Source: an uncultured Eubacteriales bacterium
GTDB lineage: Bacteria > Bacillota > Clostridia > Oscillospirales > Acutalibacteraceae
Direction of reading: 5' to 3'
Assembly: GCA_934546985.1 (NCBI GenBank)
Contig: CAKTEE010000009.1
Coordinates: 1-64,000, forward strand
Length of the DNA: 64,000 nt
The notes below the pieces were generated by a model. It was given only the letters and a program-made list of their open reading frames with translations. It ran no database searches and was not told where the DNA came from. A program made the position numbers and the translations under genes. This document shows positions 1 to 9,506 of this stretch, piece after piece; within the stretch, counting starts at the first letter, position 1, and every line of letters starts with the position of its first letter.

Positions 1-75
1 GGAGCTGGTGGACGGATTCGAACCCCCGACCTGCTGATTACAAATCAGCTGCTCTACCAGCTGAGCTACACCAGC
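1..75 (-). tRNA. tRNA-Thr (anticodon TGT)
   Basis: Read on the minus strand, the sequence folds as a full cloverleaf. The 7-bp acceptor stem pairs GCTGGTG with CACCAGC, the anticodon stem is GCTGA/TCAGC, and the loop TTTGTAA carries anticodon TGT, which decodes ACA and, by wobble, other Thr codons. The T-loop GTTCGAATC is present. The 3' end runs into the window edge, where two of the three CCA bases are visible, so CCA is probably encoded. Confidence 0.95.
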
Positions 76-223
76 AAATGCAACGAAAACTATTATAATC
101 TAATTTGTTAAAAAAGTCAAGTAATCTTTCTATTTTATTTTTATTTTTTATTTAGGCAAACAGCATAGTGATATTTCTGAAAACGGAAAATTTAAAAATT
201 TAGCAGAAAGTCAAACATTCATC

Positions 224-252
224 TTGCATAAATTATTGTTATTTTTTATAAT
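224..252 (+). promoter_or_regulatory. Sigma-A promoter of the GH5 gene
   Basis: TTGCAT at 224-229 and TATAAT at 247-252 are 17 bp apart, a near-consensus housekeeping promoter. It predicts a start near 259, about 28 nt before the glucanase ATG. Confidence 0.7.
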
Positions 253-286
253 ATTTTTAGAAATAATTTGAATCGAGGATAAAAGC

Positions 287-2176
287 ATGAGAATTATAAC
301 GAAAAAAAGACTTTCTATTTGTTTATGTCTTCTTCTGTTACTTTCCGTAGGCAGTATGCTTTTGGCTGGCGCACAATCTGATAATACAGAGACAACTATA
401 TTATGGGATTTTGAAGACGATACTGTACAGGGTTGGGAGGTAGAATCCCCCACAGGTATGACCATCAAAAACGAACCGATTGGAACAAATAACCATGCCC
501 TGCGTCTAATGCATACTTATAAAGATAAAGAAGAACTTACATGGTGGGATCAAAGCAGCATTCACCTAACCGGAAAAAGGGATTTGACCAACTACCGCGG
601 CGTTGTTTTTGACGTTATATTAAATATTTCCGCTATCGACGGATATGGAAAATTCCACTGCCAGGTCAACGCTTCCACAGAAAGCTGGCAAAGTTATCTT
701 CACTTTTCTTCTACTGAAATTGCATATACACCTATGGAAGACGGTGACAGCCAGTTTGTTAAGGTCAAATGCATCTCAGAAATTCCTGCCGGGACAGGTG
801 TTATTGAACAATTATCCATTTGGGTTGTTGGCGCAGCAATTGATTATGACCAGCCCATCTATATTGATAATATTGGATTTACCACAAATTTGCCTGAAAC
901 ACAGGAAGTTCCGTCTATTACACCGGTATCTCCCACCCCCGTTGAAAAATACGGTCAGCTTCAAGTTATCGGCACACAACTTTGCGCGCAGGACGGTACT
1001 CCTGTCCAGCTCCGCGGTATGAGTTTCCCCATGACGTTAAGAAATCCTGACTTAGTCAACCGTGCCGCCATGCAGGCATTTGCTTATGATTGGAAATGTG
1101 ACATCGTTCGTATTTCCGTAGACGTAGGCGGCACAGATTATACAGGACTGCCGGAACAGAAAGAACTTCTCTTTAAAGCGATTGATCTCGCCCGGGAAAC
1201 AGGTATGTACGTTCTTCTGGACTGGCATGTTCTAACACCCGGTAATCCATTAGACCCTGTCTATGCAGGTGCGGCAGACTTTTTCGATGAATTTTCTAAA
1301 AAATACGGAAATCTTCCTAATATCATATATGAAATATGCAATGAGCCAAACGGCAATATTACATGGAAAGACCATATCAAACCTTACGCGGAATCTATTA
1401 TCCCCGTCATCCGCGGTAACGATTCGGACAGTGTTATCGTGGTTGGCACCGGAACATGGAGCCAGGATGTTGATGTTCCAGCTGACAATCCAATTAACGA
1501 TGAAAATATCATGTACACCCTGCACTTCTATGCTGGTACGCATACTCAATCCCTGCGGGATAAAGCTTCTTATGCCATTAAAAAAGGGCTGGCGCTTTTT
1601 GTTACTGAATGGGGTACAACATCAGCAACAGGTGCAAACGGTATTTTTTTAGAGGAAACAGATCGCTGGATAGATTTTATAGACACCCATAAGCTCAGTT
1701 GGACAAACTGGAGTTTCAGCAATTCCGCCGCAGAATCTTCCATTTTAAAAAGTTACATCACCACAGGGGAAGAGGACGGGCTAACTATAAAATCAGAAAC
1801 GTCTACCGCGCCAACTGAAAAAAACAGCGAAGGTTTTTATTACTGGCCAACAGAACAACTTAAACCAAGCGCAATTTATGTACGTAATCTGATACTCGCC
1901 GCACATCCTGCGGAAGAACTTCCGCTGACAATAACATCAGAGAGTTCTTTACAGAGTAATGAGTTAACCATAACGGCAAACGCACAAGGCGGAAACCAAA
2001 AATATCAGTACAGCTACTATATTTTAAAAGACGGCAAAATTTATTATCAAAACCTGCTGACTGATCATACAGCAATTTCCCGTTTGCTGTATCAAAAGGG
2101 TGCATATCATATCTGTGTATACGTGCAGGACAGCGTCGGCAATACTGCAAAAAGCTATTTAACCGTGACTGTTTGA
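287..2176 (+). CDS. Secreted GH5 endoglucanase-like glycoside hydrolase
   Basis: Predicted extracellular beta-glycanase of 629 aa. A Lys/Arg-rich start and hydrophobic core (residues about 1-30) form a signal peptide. Residues about 38-200 resemble a beta-sandwich carbohydrate-binding module (an ILWDFEDD start, like CBM11 or CIA30 folds). A Pro/Thr linker leads to a GH5 barrel (about 223-540) opening with the QDGTPVQLRGMSF motif of cellulase-like GH5 enzymes. The acid/base is E353 in CNEPNG and the nucleophile is E441 in VTEWGT. The last 80 residues look like a tyrosine-rich beta-sandwich domain. A GAGG ribosome binding site precedes the ATG. The gene stands alone under its own promoter. Cellulose, beta-glucan or mannan specificity cannot be told from sequence alone. 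Confidence 0.9.
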   Translation: MRIITKKRLSICLCLLLLLSVGSMLLAGAQSDNTETTILWDFEDDTVQGWEVESPTGMTIKNEPIGTNNHALRLMHTYKDKEELTWWDQSSIHLTGKRDLTNYRGVVFDVILNISAIDGYGKFHCQVNASTESWQSYLHFSSTEIAYTPMEDGDSQFVKVKCISEIPAGTGVIEQLSIWVVGAAIDYDQPIYIDNIGFTTNLPETQEVPSITPVSPTPVEKYGQLQVIGTQLCAQDGTPVQLRGMSFPMTLRNPDLVNRAAMQAFAYDWKCDIVRISVDVGGTDYTGLPEQKELLFKAIDLARETGMYVLLDWHVLTPGNPLDPVYAGAADFFDEFSKKYGNLPNIIYEICNEPNGNITWKDHIKPYAESIIPVIRGNDSDSVIVVGTGTWSQDVDVPADNPINDENIMYTLHFYAGTHTQSLRDKASYAIKKGLALFVTEWGTTSATGANGIFLEETDRWIDFIDTHKLSWTNWSFSNSAAESSILKSYITTGEEDGLTIKSETSTAPTEKNSEGFYYWPTEQLKPSAIYVRNLILAAHPAEELPLTITSESSLQSNELTITANAQGGNQKYQYSYYILKDGKIYYQNLLTDHTAISRLLYQKGAYHICVYVQDSVGNTAKSYLTVTV

Positions 2177-2322
2177 TATTTTTATTGATTATTTTAAAAT
2201 ATTTTTTTAGTATCACACACATATTTAAGAGCTCTGTTTTTTACTCTGCAAAACGCTTATTAAGAAATACCGCCCCGATTGCATTTATTTGATAAATCCG
2301 AAGATGAAAGGGGAACTGCATT

Positions 2323-2697
2323 ATGTCCATATCACTTTATTACACAGCGAGAAGATCACAACCAATAACATCACAGGAACAATGTAACTGCGATGAAATT
2401 GCAAAACGCTATGATCAGCAGTATCCGTTCGGAGAATTATATGAGGGTTTTTGTATATATAATTTGGAAAAATTTGAAGACGTAAAGGAAGAAAATATCA
2501 TTTTTGACGGCTCAACAAAATTGCCAACGGATATTGACGGGGAGCATCTCTTGAATATTGTAGATTATTGGTTAAAATGTTTGGAAGAAATAGCAAGTGT
2601 ACTTGTCGGTGCACAGTGGAACGTACATCTTGATGACATTGTAAACTTTAAATGGGTTGAGGCTGAACACGGTTTTTTCCCCGATATAGAATGTTAA
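2323..2697 (+). CDS. Small hypothetical protein, 124 aa
   Basis: Acidic soluble protein with no signal peptide or membrane segment; I do not recognise the family with confidence. It starts MSISLYYTARR, which resembles small clostridial proteins often found near toxin-immunity loci, but there is no toxin gene beside it. An AAAGGGG site sits about 9 nt before the ATG, which supports translation. It is flanked by unrelated genes, and no promoter stands out. Confidence 0.7.
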   Translation: MSISLYYTARRSQPITSQEQCNCDEIAKRYDQQYPFGELYEGFCIYNLEKFEDVKEENIIFDGSTKLPTDIDGEHLLNIVDYWLKCLEEIASVLVGAQWNVHLDDIVNFKWVEAEHGFFPDIEC

Positions 2698-2947
2698 GAA
2701 AAGTAATTGAAATCAACTCATAAAACAATGCTATTACGCCCATATTTTTTATTATCATTCTATGTTGCCCCTAAATATTTAGGCATCGTCTTGACAACCA
2801 TATTGCTCCAAATGACAGCACCAAAAAATATAATACAAAAAACACCATTATATGATTTTTCAGTGTTTCACATTATTTGATATTTCAAAACAAAATATTA
2901 TTTTTTAATTCGGTGGGCAAACTATCAAAAATGAAAGGAGCCCGCTG

Positions 2948-3361
2948 ATGAATATACAAATATTTTTAAACTTTCACGGCAGCTGCCGCGAAGCTGTTGA
3001 GTTCTACGCACAGGTATTCGGGCTGGAACCGCCGAAATTTATGATGTATGGTGAGCATCCGTCCTCCCCTGATCACCCTTTATCCGAACAGGATAAAAAG
3101 CTGATTATGTACACAGAGTTAGTTTTGGATGGAAACAAACTTATGTTTTCAGATATACCTCCCGGTTCCCCATTTACAGCCGGCAATAATTTTACCATTG
3201 CCGTCACTGACAACGATACTGAAAAAATGAACGCATGGTTTAATAAATTAAAGCAGGACGGAAAAGTAGAAATCGAATTAGGAGAAACTTTTTTCAGCAA
3301 ATGTTATGGGATGCTGGTTGATAAATATGGTATTTGCTGGCAGTTCAGCCACGAGGCTTAG
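2948..3361 (+). CDS. VOC-family protein, PhnB-like
   Basis: A 137-aa protein of the vicinal-oxygen-chelate (glyoxalase/bleomycin resistance) fold, closest in style to the PhnB / 3-demethylubiquinone methyltransferase-like group. It shows the typical opening IQIFLNFHGSCREAVEFYAQVFG, split here as IQIFLNFHGS and CREAVEFYAQVFG, and the closing segment DKYGICWQF. The family commonly acts as small-molecule binding or isomerising proteins, and the substrate here is unknown. Ribosome binding site AAAGGAG, 8 nt before the ATG. A terminator follows directly, so the gene is monocistronic. Confidence 0.88.
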   Translation: MNIQIFLNFHGSCREAVEFYAQVFGLEPPKFMMYGEHPSSPDHPLSEQDKKLIMYTELVLDGNKLMFSDIPPGSPFTAGNNFTIAVTDNDTEKMNAWFNKLKQDGKVEIELGETFFSKCYGMLVDKYGICWQFSHEA

Positions 3362-3375
3362 GATAAAACAACCGC

Positions 3376-3411
3376 TAACGGCAAGCACTTTTGTGTTTGC
3401 CGTTATTTTTT
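3376..3411 (+). terminator. Rho-independent terminator after the VOC gene
   Basis: TAACGGCAA pairs with TTGCCGTTA around a short loop and is followed by a run of T. Confidence 0.85.
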
Positions 3412-3518
3412 ATAGTATTAAATTAAGTAAAGAAACGTTTTCCTTTCATTTTTTCAAAAATTCAACTGCTGTATTCCGTAAAAAGCTGTGAATCATTAAC
3501 TAATATTTCATAAATATA

Positions 3519-3527
3519 TGCTATAAT
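3519..3527 (+). promoter_or_regulatory. Extended -10 promoter
   Basis: TGCTATAAT is a perfect extended -10 element (TGnTATAAT) about 60 nt upstream of the phasin-like gene. The -35 region is poor, as is usual for this promoter class. Confidence 0.55.
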
Positions 3528-3587
3528 GAAAAAGATGAGGAATACCGTTAAACACAAAAACGGTAATATAAAATAGGAGGTATTTTT

Positions 3588-3905
3588 ATGAAAAACCTGA
3601 GCGACGACTTGAGAAAAATATTTTTAGCGGGAATCGGCGCGGTTGCTGTTACAGCCGAAAAGGGCAAGGAAATGATTGACTCCCTTGTAGAAAAAGGGGA
3701 AATTACTTTGGAACAGGGCAAAACTTTGAATGAAGAATTGAAACGCAATGTCAATGAAACTTTTCACAAAAACGCCTGTACAAAGCAGGAAAACGACGGT
3801 CTGCTCAGCCAGCTGGAAAAACTAACCCCGGAAGAACTGGATACAGTAAAGCAAAAGCTCGCGGAAATGGAGAAACAAAAAAATGGGGATAACAGCAAAT
3901 CCTGA
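3588..3905 (+). CDS. Phasin-family-like small helical protein
   Basis: A 105-aa all-helical charged protein beginning MKNLSDDLRKIFLAGIGAVA, with an amphipathic heptad-like body. This matches the small phasin-like proteins (relatives of polyhydroxyalkanoate granule-binding proteins) that in Firmicutes often precede an AarF/UbiB kinase. No PHA synthase is visible in the window, so a granule role is only inference; regulation or membrane targeting of the kinase is another possibility. AGGAGG site 8 nt before the ATG. The 3' end overlaps the next gene by 23 nt, implying translational coupling. Confidence 0.8.
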   Translation: MKNLSDDLRKIFLAGIGAVAVTAEKGKEMIDSLVEKGEITLEQGKTLNEELKRNVNETFHKNACTKQENDGLLSQLEKLTPEELDTVKQKLAEMEKQKNGDNSKS

Positions 3906-5502
3906 AAATAAAACAAAAGAAAAAAAGGATCATGCTTCCCTGAAGCGGCTGCGGGAAATGCTCGGCGTACTGCGCAGCCATGATATTATGCACGGATTGA
4001 ACCCGCAGAAGCTCCGCCGCATTCTGGAGGACATGGGGCCTACTTATGTTAAGCTGGGGCAAATTATGTCCATGCGGTCTGATATTTTGCCAAAAGCTTA
4101 CTGCGATGAATTGGTGAAACTGCGTGCGCAGGCAAAACCTATGCCTTTTTCAGAGGTTAGACAGGTGATTGAAAAAGAATACGGCATCTCAGCACAAAAT
4201 ATTTTCACTTCAATCGACCCTGCTCCACTGGGTTCCGCCTCTATTGCACAGGTGCACAGCGCTGTGCTGAAAAATAAACAGCGGGTAGTTATTAAAGTCC
4301 AGCGTCCCGGCATCCGCGAAACTATGGCAAAAGATATTACCTTGATGAAAAAAGCAGTTCACCTGTTAGGGCTTGTCAGCAAAACCGCAGACGCCATTGA
4401 TTTTGAAAGCGTTATTGACGAACTATGGATTGCTGCCCAGCAGGAAATGGATTTTATTTTAGAAGCCAGCCATAATAAGGAATTTGCACGGCTGAATCAA
4501 GATATCGCCTATGTTGGATGCCCTAAAATCGAGGAGAAACTAACCACGCCACACATTATTGTGATGGAATATATTGACGGTATTCAAATTGACCGCCTTG
4601 ATGAACTGAAAAAGCTGGGCTATGATCCGGAAGAAATCGGCCGTAAACTTGCAGACAACTACTGCAAGCAGGTTCTTGAAGATTCCTTTTTCCACGCAGA
4701 CCCACATCCCGGTAACATATGGATACGGGAGGGCAAAATAATCTGGCTGGACCTCGGTATGATTGGGCGACTGACCAACCGTGACCGCGAATTGTTTCGA
4801 GACGCCCTGCGCAGTGTTTCTGCCAACGATATTAACGAACTCAAACGCATTGTTCTGACTTTAGGCATTGTCAAAGGACGGATTAATCATTCCCGTCTAT
4901 ATACAGACTTGGACGATATGGTTACCAAATACGGCTCCCTCGACTTAGCAAATATGAACCTTGGCATAATGGTACAGGAACTTTTAGAGGTTGCCTCAGC
5001 AAACAATATCTCCATGCCTTCTAATCTGAGCATGCTTGCACGCGGCATTATGACCATTGAAGGCGTACTCAGTGTTTGCTGTCCGAATACTAATTTTATG
5101 CAAATCATCAGCAGTCACATCGTTGAAAAAATGTACAGCGATTTTGACTTAAAAAAAGAACTGCGCCATTCCTCACGGGCATTATACTCCATATTCACCA
5201 AAGGACTTGATATTCCCTCGCAAATATCCGACGTTTTAAAAATGACCACAAAGGGGCAAACAAAAATTAATTTGGAAATCACCGGTTCCGAGGAACCCCT
5301 GCGCCGGATTGACAAAATGGTAAACCGAATTATTATCTGCATCATCACCGCCGCTTTGCTGATAGCGTCAAGTACGATTTGCACCACGCAAATGACGCCT
5401 CGGATTCTCGGCATTCCTCTTTTGGGAGCTTTAGGTTATTTTGCTGCTTTAATTTTAGGCGGATATCTTTTAATCAGTATACGGAAAAAGAACCGGCCAT
5501 AA
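3883..5502 (+). CDS. AarF/UbiB-family (ABC1/ADCK) atypical kinase
   Basis: A 539-aa protein-kinase-like ATPase of the UbiB family, which in other organisms supports quinone or lipid metabolism. Motifs in order: the KxGQ signature at about 57-60 (YVKLGQ), the nucleotide-loop segment LGSASIAQVH at about 116-125, the ATP-binding Lys at about 138 in VVIKVQRPG, HADPHPGN at 271-278 (catalytic loop) and metal-binding D290 in LDLG. Two hydrophobic helices near the C-terminus (about 480-535) should anchor it in the membrane. It is co-transcribed with the phasin-like gene. No ubiquinone pathway is expected in an anaerobe, so the substrate is unknown. Confidence 0.9.
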   Translation: MGITANPENKTKEKKDHASLKRLREMLGVLRSHDIMHGLNPQKLRRILEDMGPTYVKLGQIMSMRSDILPKAYCDELVKLRAQAKPMPFSEVRQVIEKEYGISAQNIFTSIDPAPLGSASIAQVHSAVLKNKQRVVIKVQRPGIRETMAKDITLMKKAVHLLGLVSKTADAIDFESVIDELWIAAQQEMDFILEASHNKEFARLNQDIAYVGCPKIEEKLTTPHIIVMEYIDGIQIDRLDELKKLGYDPEEIGRKLADNYCKQVLEDSFFHADPHPGNIWIREGKIIWLDLGMIGRLTNRDRELFRDALRSVSANDINELKRIVLTLGIVKGRINHSRLYTDLDDMVTKYGSLDLANMNLGIMVQELLEVASANNISMPSNLSMLARGIMTIEGVLSVCCPNTNFMQIISSHIVEKMYSDFDLKKELRHSSRALYSIFTKGLDIPSQISDVLKMTTKGQTKINLEITGSEEPLRRIDKMVNRIIICIITAALLIASSTICTTQMTPRILGIPLLGALGYFAALILGGYLLISIRKKNRP

Positions 5503-5520
5503 AAACACTATTTATTTTTC

Positions 5521-5549
5521 AGCGGGAGTACGATATACTCCCGCTTTTT
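5521..5549 (+). terminator. Terminator after the AarF gene
   Basis: AGCGGGAGTA pairs with TACTCCCGCT around a short loop, followed by five T. Confidence 0.9.
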
Positions 5550-5608
5550 GCTATGTTAAAAAAGTGTTGCATTCATACCTAATTTTTATATAACTTCAGA
5601 AGAAAAAT

Positions 5609-5635
5609 GCAGGCTTCAAATCCTGCCGGTTTTTT
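5609..5635 (+). terminator. Second hairpin with a T-tract
   Basis: GCAGG/CCTGC stem with an 8-nt loop and a T6 tract. It may back up the terminator just upstream. Weak stem. Confidence 0.45.
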
Positions 5636-5656
5636 CTGGAAGAAATGGGCAATCTA

Positions 5657-5665
5657 TGATATAAT
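5657..5665 (+). promoter_or_regulatory. Extended -10 promoter of yfmF-yfmH-lgt-folD
   Basis: TGATATAAT matches the extended -10 consensus TGnTATAAT. It lies about 145 nt upstream of the yfmF start, giving a long leader. No good -35 was seen. Confidence 0.55.
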
Positions 5666-5816
5666 GCTTATTGTATACGCATAAAGCATTGATTCTGCTG
5701 ACAAAAACAAAACCAGTTTTGCCTATGCTGTTTTTTATCAGCCTGTTAAGGCATAATAATCTTGCATAAATTTAAACTCGTGCAGTTTTACACACATTTG
5801 GAAAGGGTTGATTATA

Positions 5817-7103
5817 TTGACAACGGATACTGAAGTTACCTCGCCGGGCAGCGGCATTCAGCTTTGCGCCATGCAGACAGACCGTTTTAAGACCTGCCGT
5901 ATCTCTGTCGCTCTCGCACTCCCCCTGCGGGAAGAAACTGCGGCGGCAAACGCAATTCTGCCGTATCTTCTGCATCGGTCCTGCAGGGAGTTTCCCCACC
6001 CTAATCTGCTTAACCGCAGGCTGGCGGAATTATACGGCGCACGGCTTTCCGCCGATGTTTCAAAGCTTGGTGAAAACCAGATGCTCCGCATCCAAATCTC
6101 TGCAATTGACGACCGTTTTGCACTTAGCGGAGAAAAAGTTGCACAGCAGTGCGCAGAATTGCTGGCATCCCTGTTTTTTGATCCTGCATTGGAAGGCGGA
6201 TTTTTCAGCCAGACAGATATTGACCGTGAAAAACGCCTTTTAATTGAAACATTGGAGGGCGAGAAAAATGATAAACGGTTATATGCCCTCAAACGCTGTG
6301 AAGCATTGATGTGTCAAAATGAAGCATATGGGCTTGACCGTTTAGGTACGCGGGAAGCCATTGAAGCCTTAACCCCCCAGTCAGTTACAGAAGCCTATCA
6401 TAATATGCTGAAAACAGCAAAAGTTCAAATCAATATGATTGGCAGCGCCGACCCGGCACATGCGGTAGAAGGAATGCGCTCCGGTTTTGCAGGCATCGCA
6501 CGGGAAAATATCGCAGACTGCAAAACCAAAGTGATTACCAGAGCCGACGAAGTACGTACTTTTGAAGAACGGCTGCCGATTAATCAGGGTAAACTGGTGC
6601 TTGGCCTGCGTGCCGGCACAGCAGAGCCGGATGAAAATGTTATAGAAACACGGGTTATGACAGACGTTTTCGGCGGCGGGCCTTATTCCCGCCTGTTTGC
6701 CAACGTCCGCGAAAAACTTAGCTTGTGCTATTACTGCTCTGCACGGTATAACGCTTCTAAAGGCGTTATCTTTGTACAAAGCGGAATTGAAGAAAAAAAC
6801 AAAGAAAAAGCGATTGAAGAAATTCAACGCCAGCTTGCTGTTGTTGCCGCAGGTGAAACAGAAGCCAAAGATTTTGAAGCTTCTAAAAAATCATTAGCAG
6901 ACGCATACCGCGGTGTTGGCGATACGCCGGAAGGTTTGGACGCATGGTACACCACTCAAATGCTTCACGCGCGTATTCTGTCGCCGGAAGAATATGTTCG
7001 CCGAATAGAATGCGTTACACCGGAACAGATTGCTCTTGCGGCACAGAAAGTCACTCTCGATACCATTTATATGCTTGCGGGGGAGGAAGAAAGCCATGAA
7101 TGA
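5817..7103 (+). CDS. yfmF: M16-family peptidase-like protein YfmF (inactive subunit)
   Basis: A 428-aa M16 (insulinase/pitrilysin-like) protein. It pairs with the next gene as YfmF/YfmH, the pair annotated in Firmicutes as associated with 5-aminopentanol modification of EF-P. The region where active M16 enzymes carry HxxEH reads LLHRSCREF, so the zinc site is absent, as expected for the non-catalytic partner. I chose TTG at 5817 because GAAAGGG at 5801-5807 is 9 nt upstream; a TTG at 5808 would touch that site. The last codons overlap the yfmH start by 8 nt, so the two are coupled. Confidence 0.85.
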   Translation: MTTDTEVTSPGSGIQLCAMQTDRFKTCRISVALALPLREETAAANAILPYLLHRSCREFPHPNLLNRRLAELYGARLSADVSKLGENQMLRIQISAIDDRFALSGEKVAQQCAELLASLFFDPALEGGFFSQTDIDREKRLLIETLEGEKNDKRLYALKRCEALMCQNEAYGLDRLGTREAIEALTPQSVTEAYHNMLKTAKVQINMIGSADPAHAVEGMRSGFAGIARENIADCKTKVITRADEVRTFEERLPINQGKLVLGLRAGTAEPDENVIETRVMTDVFGGGPYSRLFANVREKLSLCYYCSARYNASKGVIFVQSGIEEKNKEKAIEEIQRQLAVVAAGETEAKDFEASKKSLADAYRGVGDTPEGLDAWYTTQMLHARILSPEEYVRRIECVTPEQIALAAQKVTLDTIYMLAGEEESHE

Positions 7104-8364
7104 AATTTATAACCAACGGCTGGATGAAAAATATTACAGCATCCACCATCCAACCGGATTGGAAATCCTTGTTTTTCCGAAACCCGGCTACCGCTCCGCT
7201 TATGCTGTGTTCGGCACACGCTACGGCTCCATTGACACCTGTTTCCGCCGTTCCGGTGAAAACGATTTTATCAAGGTGCCGGAGGGCATTGCACATTTTC
7301 TCGAACACAAGCTGTTTGAAAGTGAGGATTTAGACGCTTTTGAACGCTATGCCCAAACAGGCGCGTCAGCAAATGCGTTTACCTCCTTTGACCGTACCTG
7401 CTATCTGTTTTCCACTACCGGAAATTTTAAGGAATCTTTGGAAATTCTGCTGGATTTTGTACAGTCCCCTTACTTTACACCAGAAACGGTACAAAAAGAA
7501 CAGGGTATCATTGGGCAGGAAATCCGCATGTATGAAGATGAACCAAACTGGGAAGTTCTGTTTGGCCTCTTGCGCGCCATGTATCATAATAATCCTGTCC
7601 GCATTGATATTGCCGGAACCGTGGAATCTATCGCGCAAATCGATGACAAACTCCTTTACAGCTGTTACAACACCTTCTACAATCTCCATAATATGGTTTT
7701 GTGCGTTTCCGGCAACGTTACGCCGGAGGAAGTATTGGAGGTTGCCGACCGCCTGCTGAAACCGACGGAAAAAATTGAGATTGAACGGAAATTTCCGGAA
7801 GAACCGAAAGAAGTTGTATCGCACAGCGTATCGAAAAAACTTTCCGTCGCCGTGCCGGTGTTTGCAATCGGCTTTAAAGAAGAATGCGAAAAACCGGAAC
7901 ACACGCTGAAAGAAAAAATTGAAACTGCAATCCTTCTGGAAATCCTCGCAGGGAATACTTCCAATCTCTATAAAGATTTGTTTGAACAGGGGTTAATTAA
8001 TACTTCCTTCTGCTCTGAATATTTTAATGGGTTCGGATATGCTTCCATTATCTTTACTGGAGAATCAAAAGAACCTGAAAAAATACAGGAAGCCCTGAAA
8101 AAAGAAATTTTCCGCCTGCGCGAGCACGGCATTGACCCCAGTGATTTTGAACGCGCAAGAAAATTTCTTTACGGCAGGACAGTGATGTCCTATAATGATA
8201 TTGAAGCAATTGCAGACAATATGGTTAACTCTTACTTCTCCGGTCACGGGCTGTTTGACAACATTGCCGTTTATGAAACCGTGACTTTGGCAGATGTTAC
8301 CAAGCGGCTGGCAGAACAGCTTGACTGCGATAATTCCGCGATTTCTGTAATTCTTCCTGCATAA
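7096..8364 (+). CDS. yfmH: M16-family zinc peptidase YfmH
   Basis: A 422-aa insulinase-family protein with an intact zinc site: H67-F-L-E70-H71 (HxxEH), with the third ligand probably E142 in IIGQEIRMYEDE. The N-terminal half is catalytic and the C-terminal half is the structural M16 repeat. It is the predicted active partner of YfmF, together forming a clam-shell heterodimer typical of bacterial M16B pairs. The ATG at 7096 has GGAGGAAG just upstream and overlaps the end of yfmF; a longer in-frame extension exists but lacks such a site. Confidence 0.88.
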   Translation: MNEIYNQRLDEKYYSIHHPTGLEILVFPKPGYRSAYAVFGTRYGSIDTCFRRSGENDFIKVPEGIAHFLEHKLFESEDLDAFERYAQTGASANAFTSFDRTCYLFSTTGNFKESLEILLDFVQSPYFTPETVQKEQGIIGQEIRMYEDEPNWEVLFGLLRAMYHNNPVRIDIAGTVESIAQIDDKLLYSCYNTFYNLHNMVLCVSGNVTPEEVLEVADRLLKPTEKIEIERKFPEEPKEVVSHSVSKKLSVAVPVFAIGFKEECEKPEHTLKEKIETAILLEILAGNTSNLYKDLFEQGLINTSFCSEYFNGFGYASIIFTGESKEPEKIQEALKKEIFRLREHGIDPSDFERARKFLYGRTVMSYNDIEAIADNMVNSYFSGHGLFDNIAVYETVTLADVTKRLAEQLDCDNSAISVILPA

Positions 8365-8390
8365 CCGAAAACACGCCCTAACGTAAAAAT

Positions 8391-8412
8391 GCCGGCGGTA
8401 TTATCCGCCGGC
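8391..8412. other. Hairpin between yfmH and lgt
   Basis: GCCGGCGG and CCGCCGGC form an 8-bp perfect stem around a 6-nt loop. No T-tract follows, so it is not a classical terminator. It could be an RNA processing or stabilising element between the two genes. Confidence 0.6.
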
Positions 8413-8449
8413 TGCATAAGGTAAACCACACCGTAAAAGGAGGATGTAA

Positions 8450-9493
8450 ATGAACACAACAGTCAGATTTGACGGGCTAGGGCTAAGCTTTGATATCGGC
8501 AACATTGCTTTCCAGTTCAACATCGGCGGCCATACCTTCACCATTTACTGGTATGGCATTATTATTGCGGCTGGCTTCGCACTGGCAATCATTTACGGAC
8601 TGAAACGAAGCAAAGATTTCCATATCAAAACAGACCCGATGATTGACGTCATCATCGGCGGCGCTATCGGCTCCGTTATTTGCGCAAGGCTCTATTATGT
8701 TCTTTTCAGCTGGGATATGTACAAAAACGACTGGACGCGTATTTTTGCTATCCATGAAGGCGGGCTGGCCATTTACGGCGGTATTATCGGTGCATTTTTA
8801 TGCGGCTGGCTTATGTGCAAATGGCGCAAGATTAACGTGCTCGACATGTTTGATGTCGGCGCACTCGGATTCCTGATTGGTCAAAGTATCGGCCGCTGGG
8901 GCAATTTCTTTAATCAGGAAGCTTACGGCACAACGACCAATCTTCCCTGGGCCATGAAAAGCGATAAAATCTGGAACGAACTGACGCTGCAAAGCCAACG
9001 CCTTGAATCGCAGGGTATTCATATTGATTTAGACGCATTAGGCGTGCACCCTACTTTCCTATACGAATCTCTATGGTGTCTGCTTGGCTTCTTCCTGCTG
9101 CATTACATAAGCAAAAAATACCGAAAATTCAGCGGCCAGATTGTGCTGATGTACGGCGTATGGTATGGCGTTGAGCGCTTCTTTGTAGAAGGGCTGCGTA
9201 CGGACAGCCTGTATATCGGCGGCACTGTACTGCGCGCTTCCCAGCTGCTTTCCCTTGTTATCGTCATCGCGTGCGTTATCATGCTTTTGGTTATGTTCCG
9301 CCGCGCGAAAGAAAAGGACAGGAAAAAGGAATATATCCCCGTTATGGCGGCTGAAAATGAAGCGAACAATACGCCGGAAACCTCTGTGGTAATGACAGAA
9401 AACAAAACCTCTGAACAAACAGAAGCAGAGGCACATACTCCGGCAAAAAGCAATGATGAAGATGATAAAAATACAGAAAACAAGAAAGATTGA
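8450..9493 (+). CDS. lgt: Prolipoprotein diacylglyceryl transferase
   Basis: Integral membrane enzyme that moves diacylglycerol from phosphatidylglycerol to the lipobox Cys of prolipoproteins. Seen here are the conserved HEGGLAIYGG segment (102-111), the Lgt signature GRWGNFFNQEAYG (148-160, with the key Arg at 149), HPTFLYES, and RFFVEGLRTDS near the end of the core. There are about seven hydrophobic segments. At 347 aa it is longer than most Lgt because of an acidic, low-complexity cytoplasmic tail of roughly 50 residues rich in Glu, Asn and Thr. AAAGGAGG site upstream. It is 13 nt from folD and probably in the same transcript. Confidence 0.95.
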   Translation: MNTTVRFDGLGLSFDIGNIAFQFNIGGHTFTIYWYGIIIAAGFALAIIYGLKRSKDFHIKTDPMIDVIIGGAIGSVICARLYYVLFSWDMYKNDWTRIFAIHEGGLAIYGGIIGAFLCGWLMCKWRKINVLDMFDVGALGFLIGQSIGRWGNFFNQEAYGTTTNLPWAMKSDKIWNELTLQSQRLESQGIHIDLDALGVHPTFLYESLWCLLGFFLLHYISKKYRKFSGQIVLMYGVWYGVERFFVEGLRTDSLYIGGTVLRASQLLSLVIVIACVIMLLVMFRRAKEKDRKKEYIPVMAAENEANNTPETSVVMTENKTSEQTEAEAHTPAKSNDEDDKNTENKKD

Positions 9494-9506
9494 GGGATGA
9501 TACATT

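Noticed and set aside
645..1022. Open frame inside the GH5 gene
   Set aside because: Shadow of the real gene in another frame, with no ribosome site.
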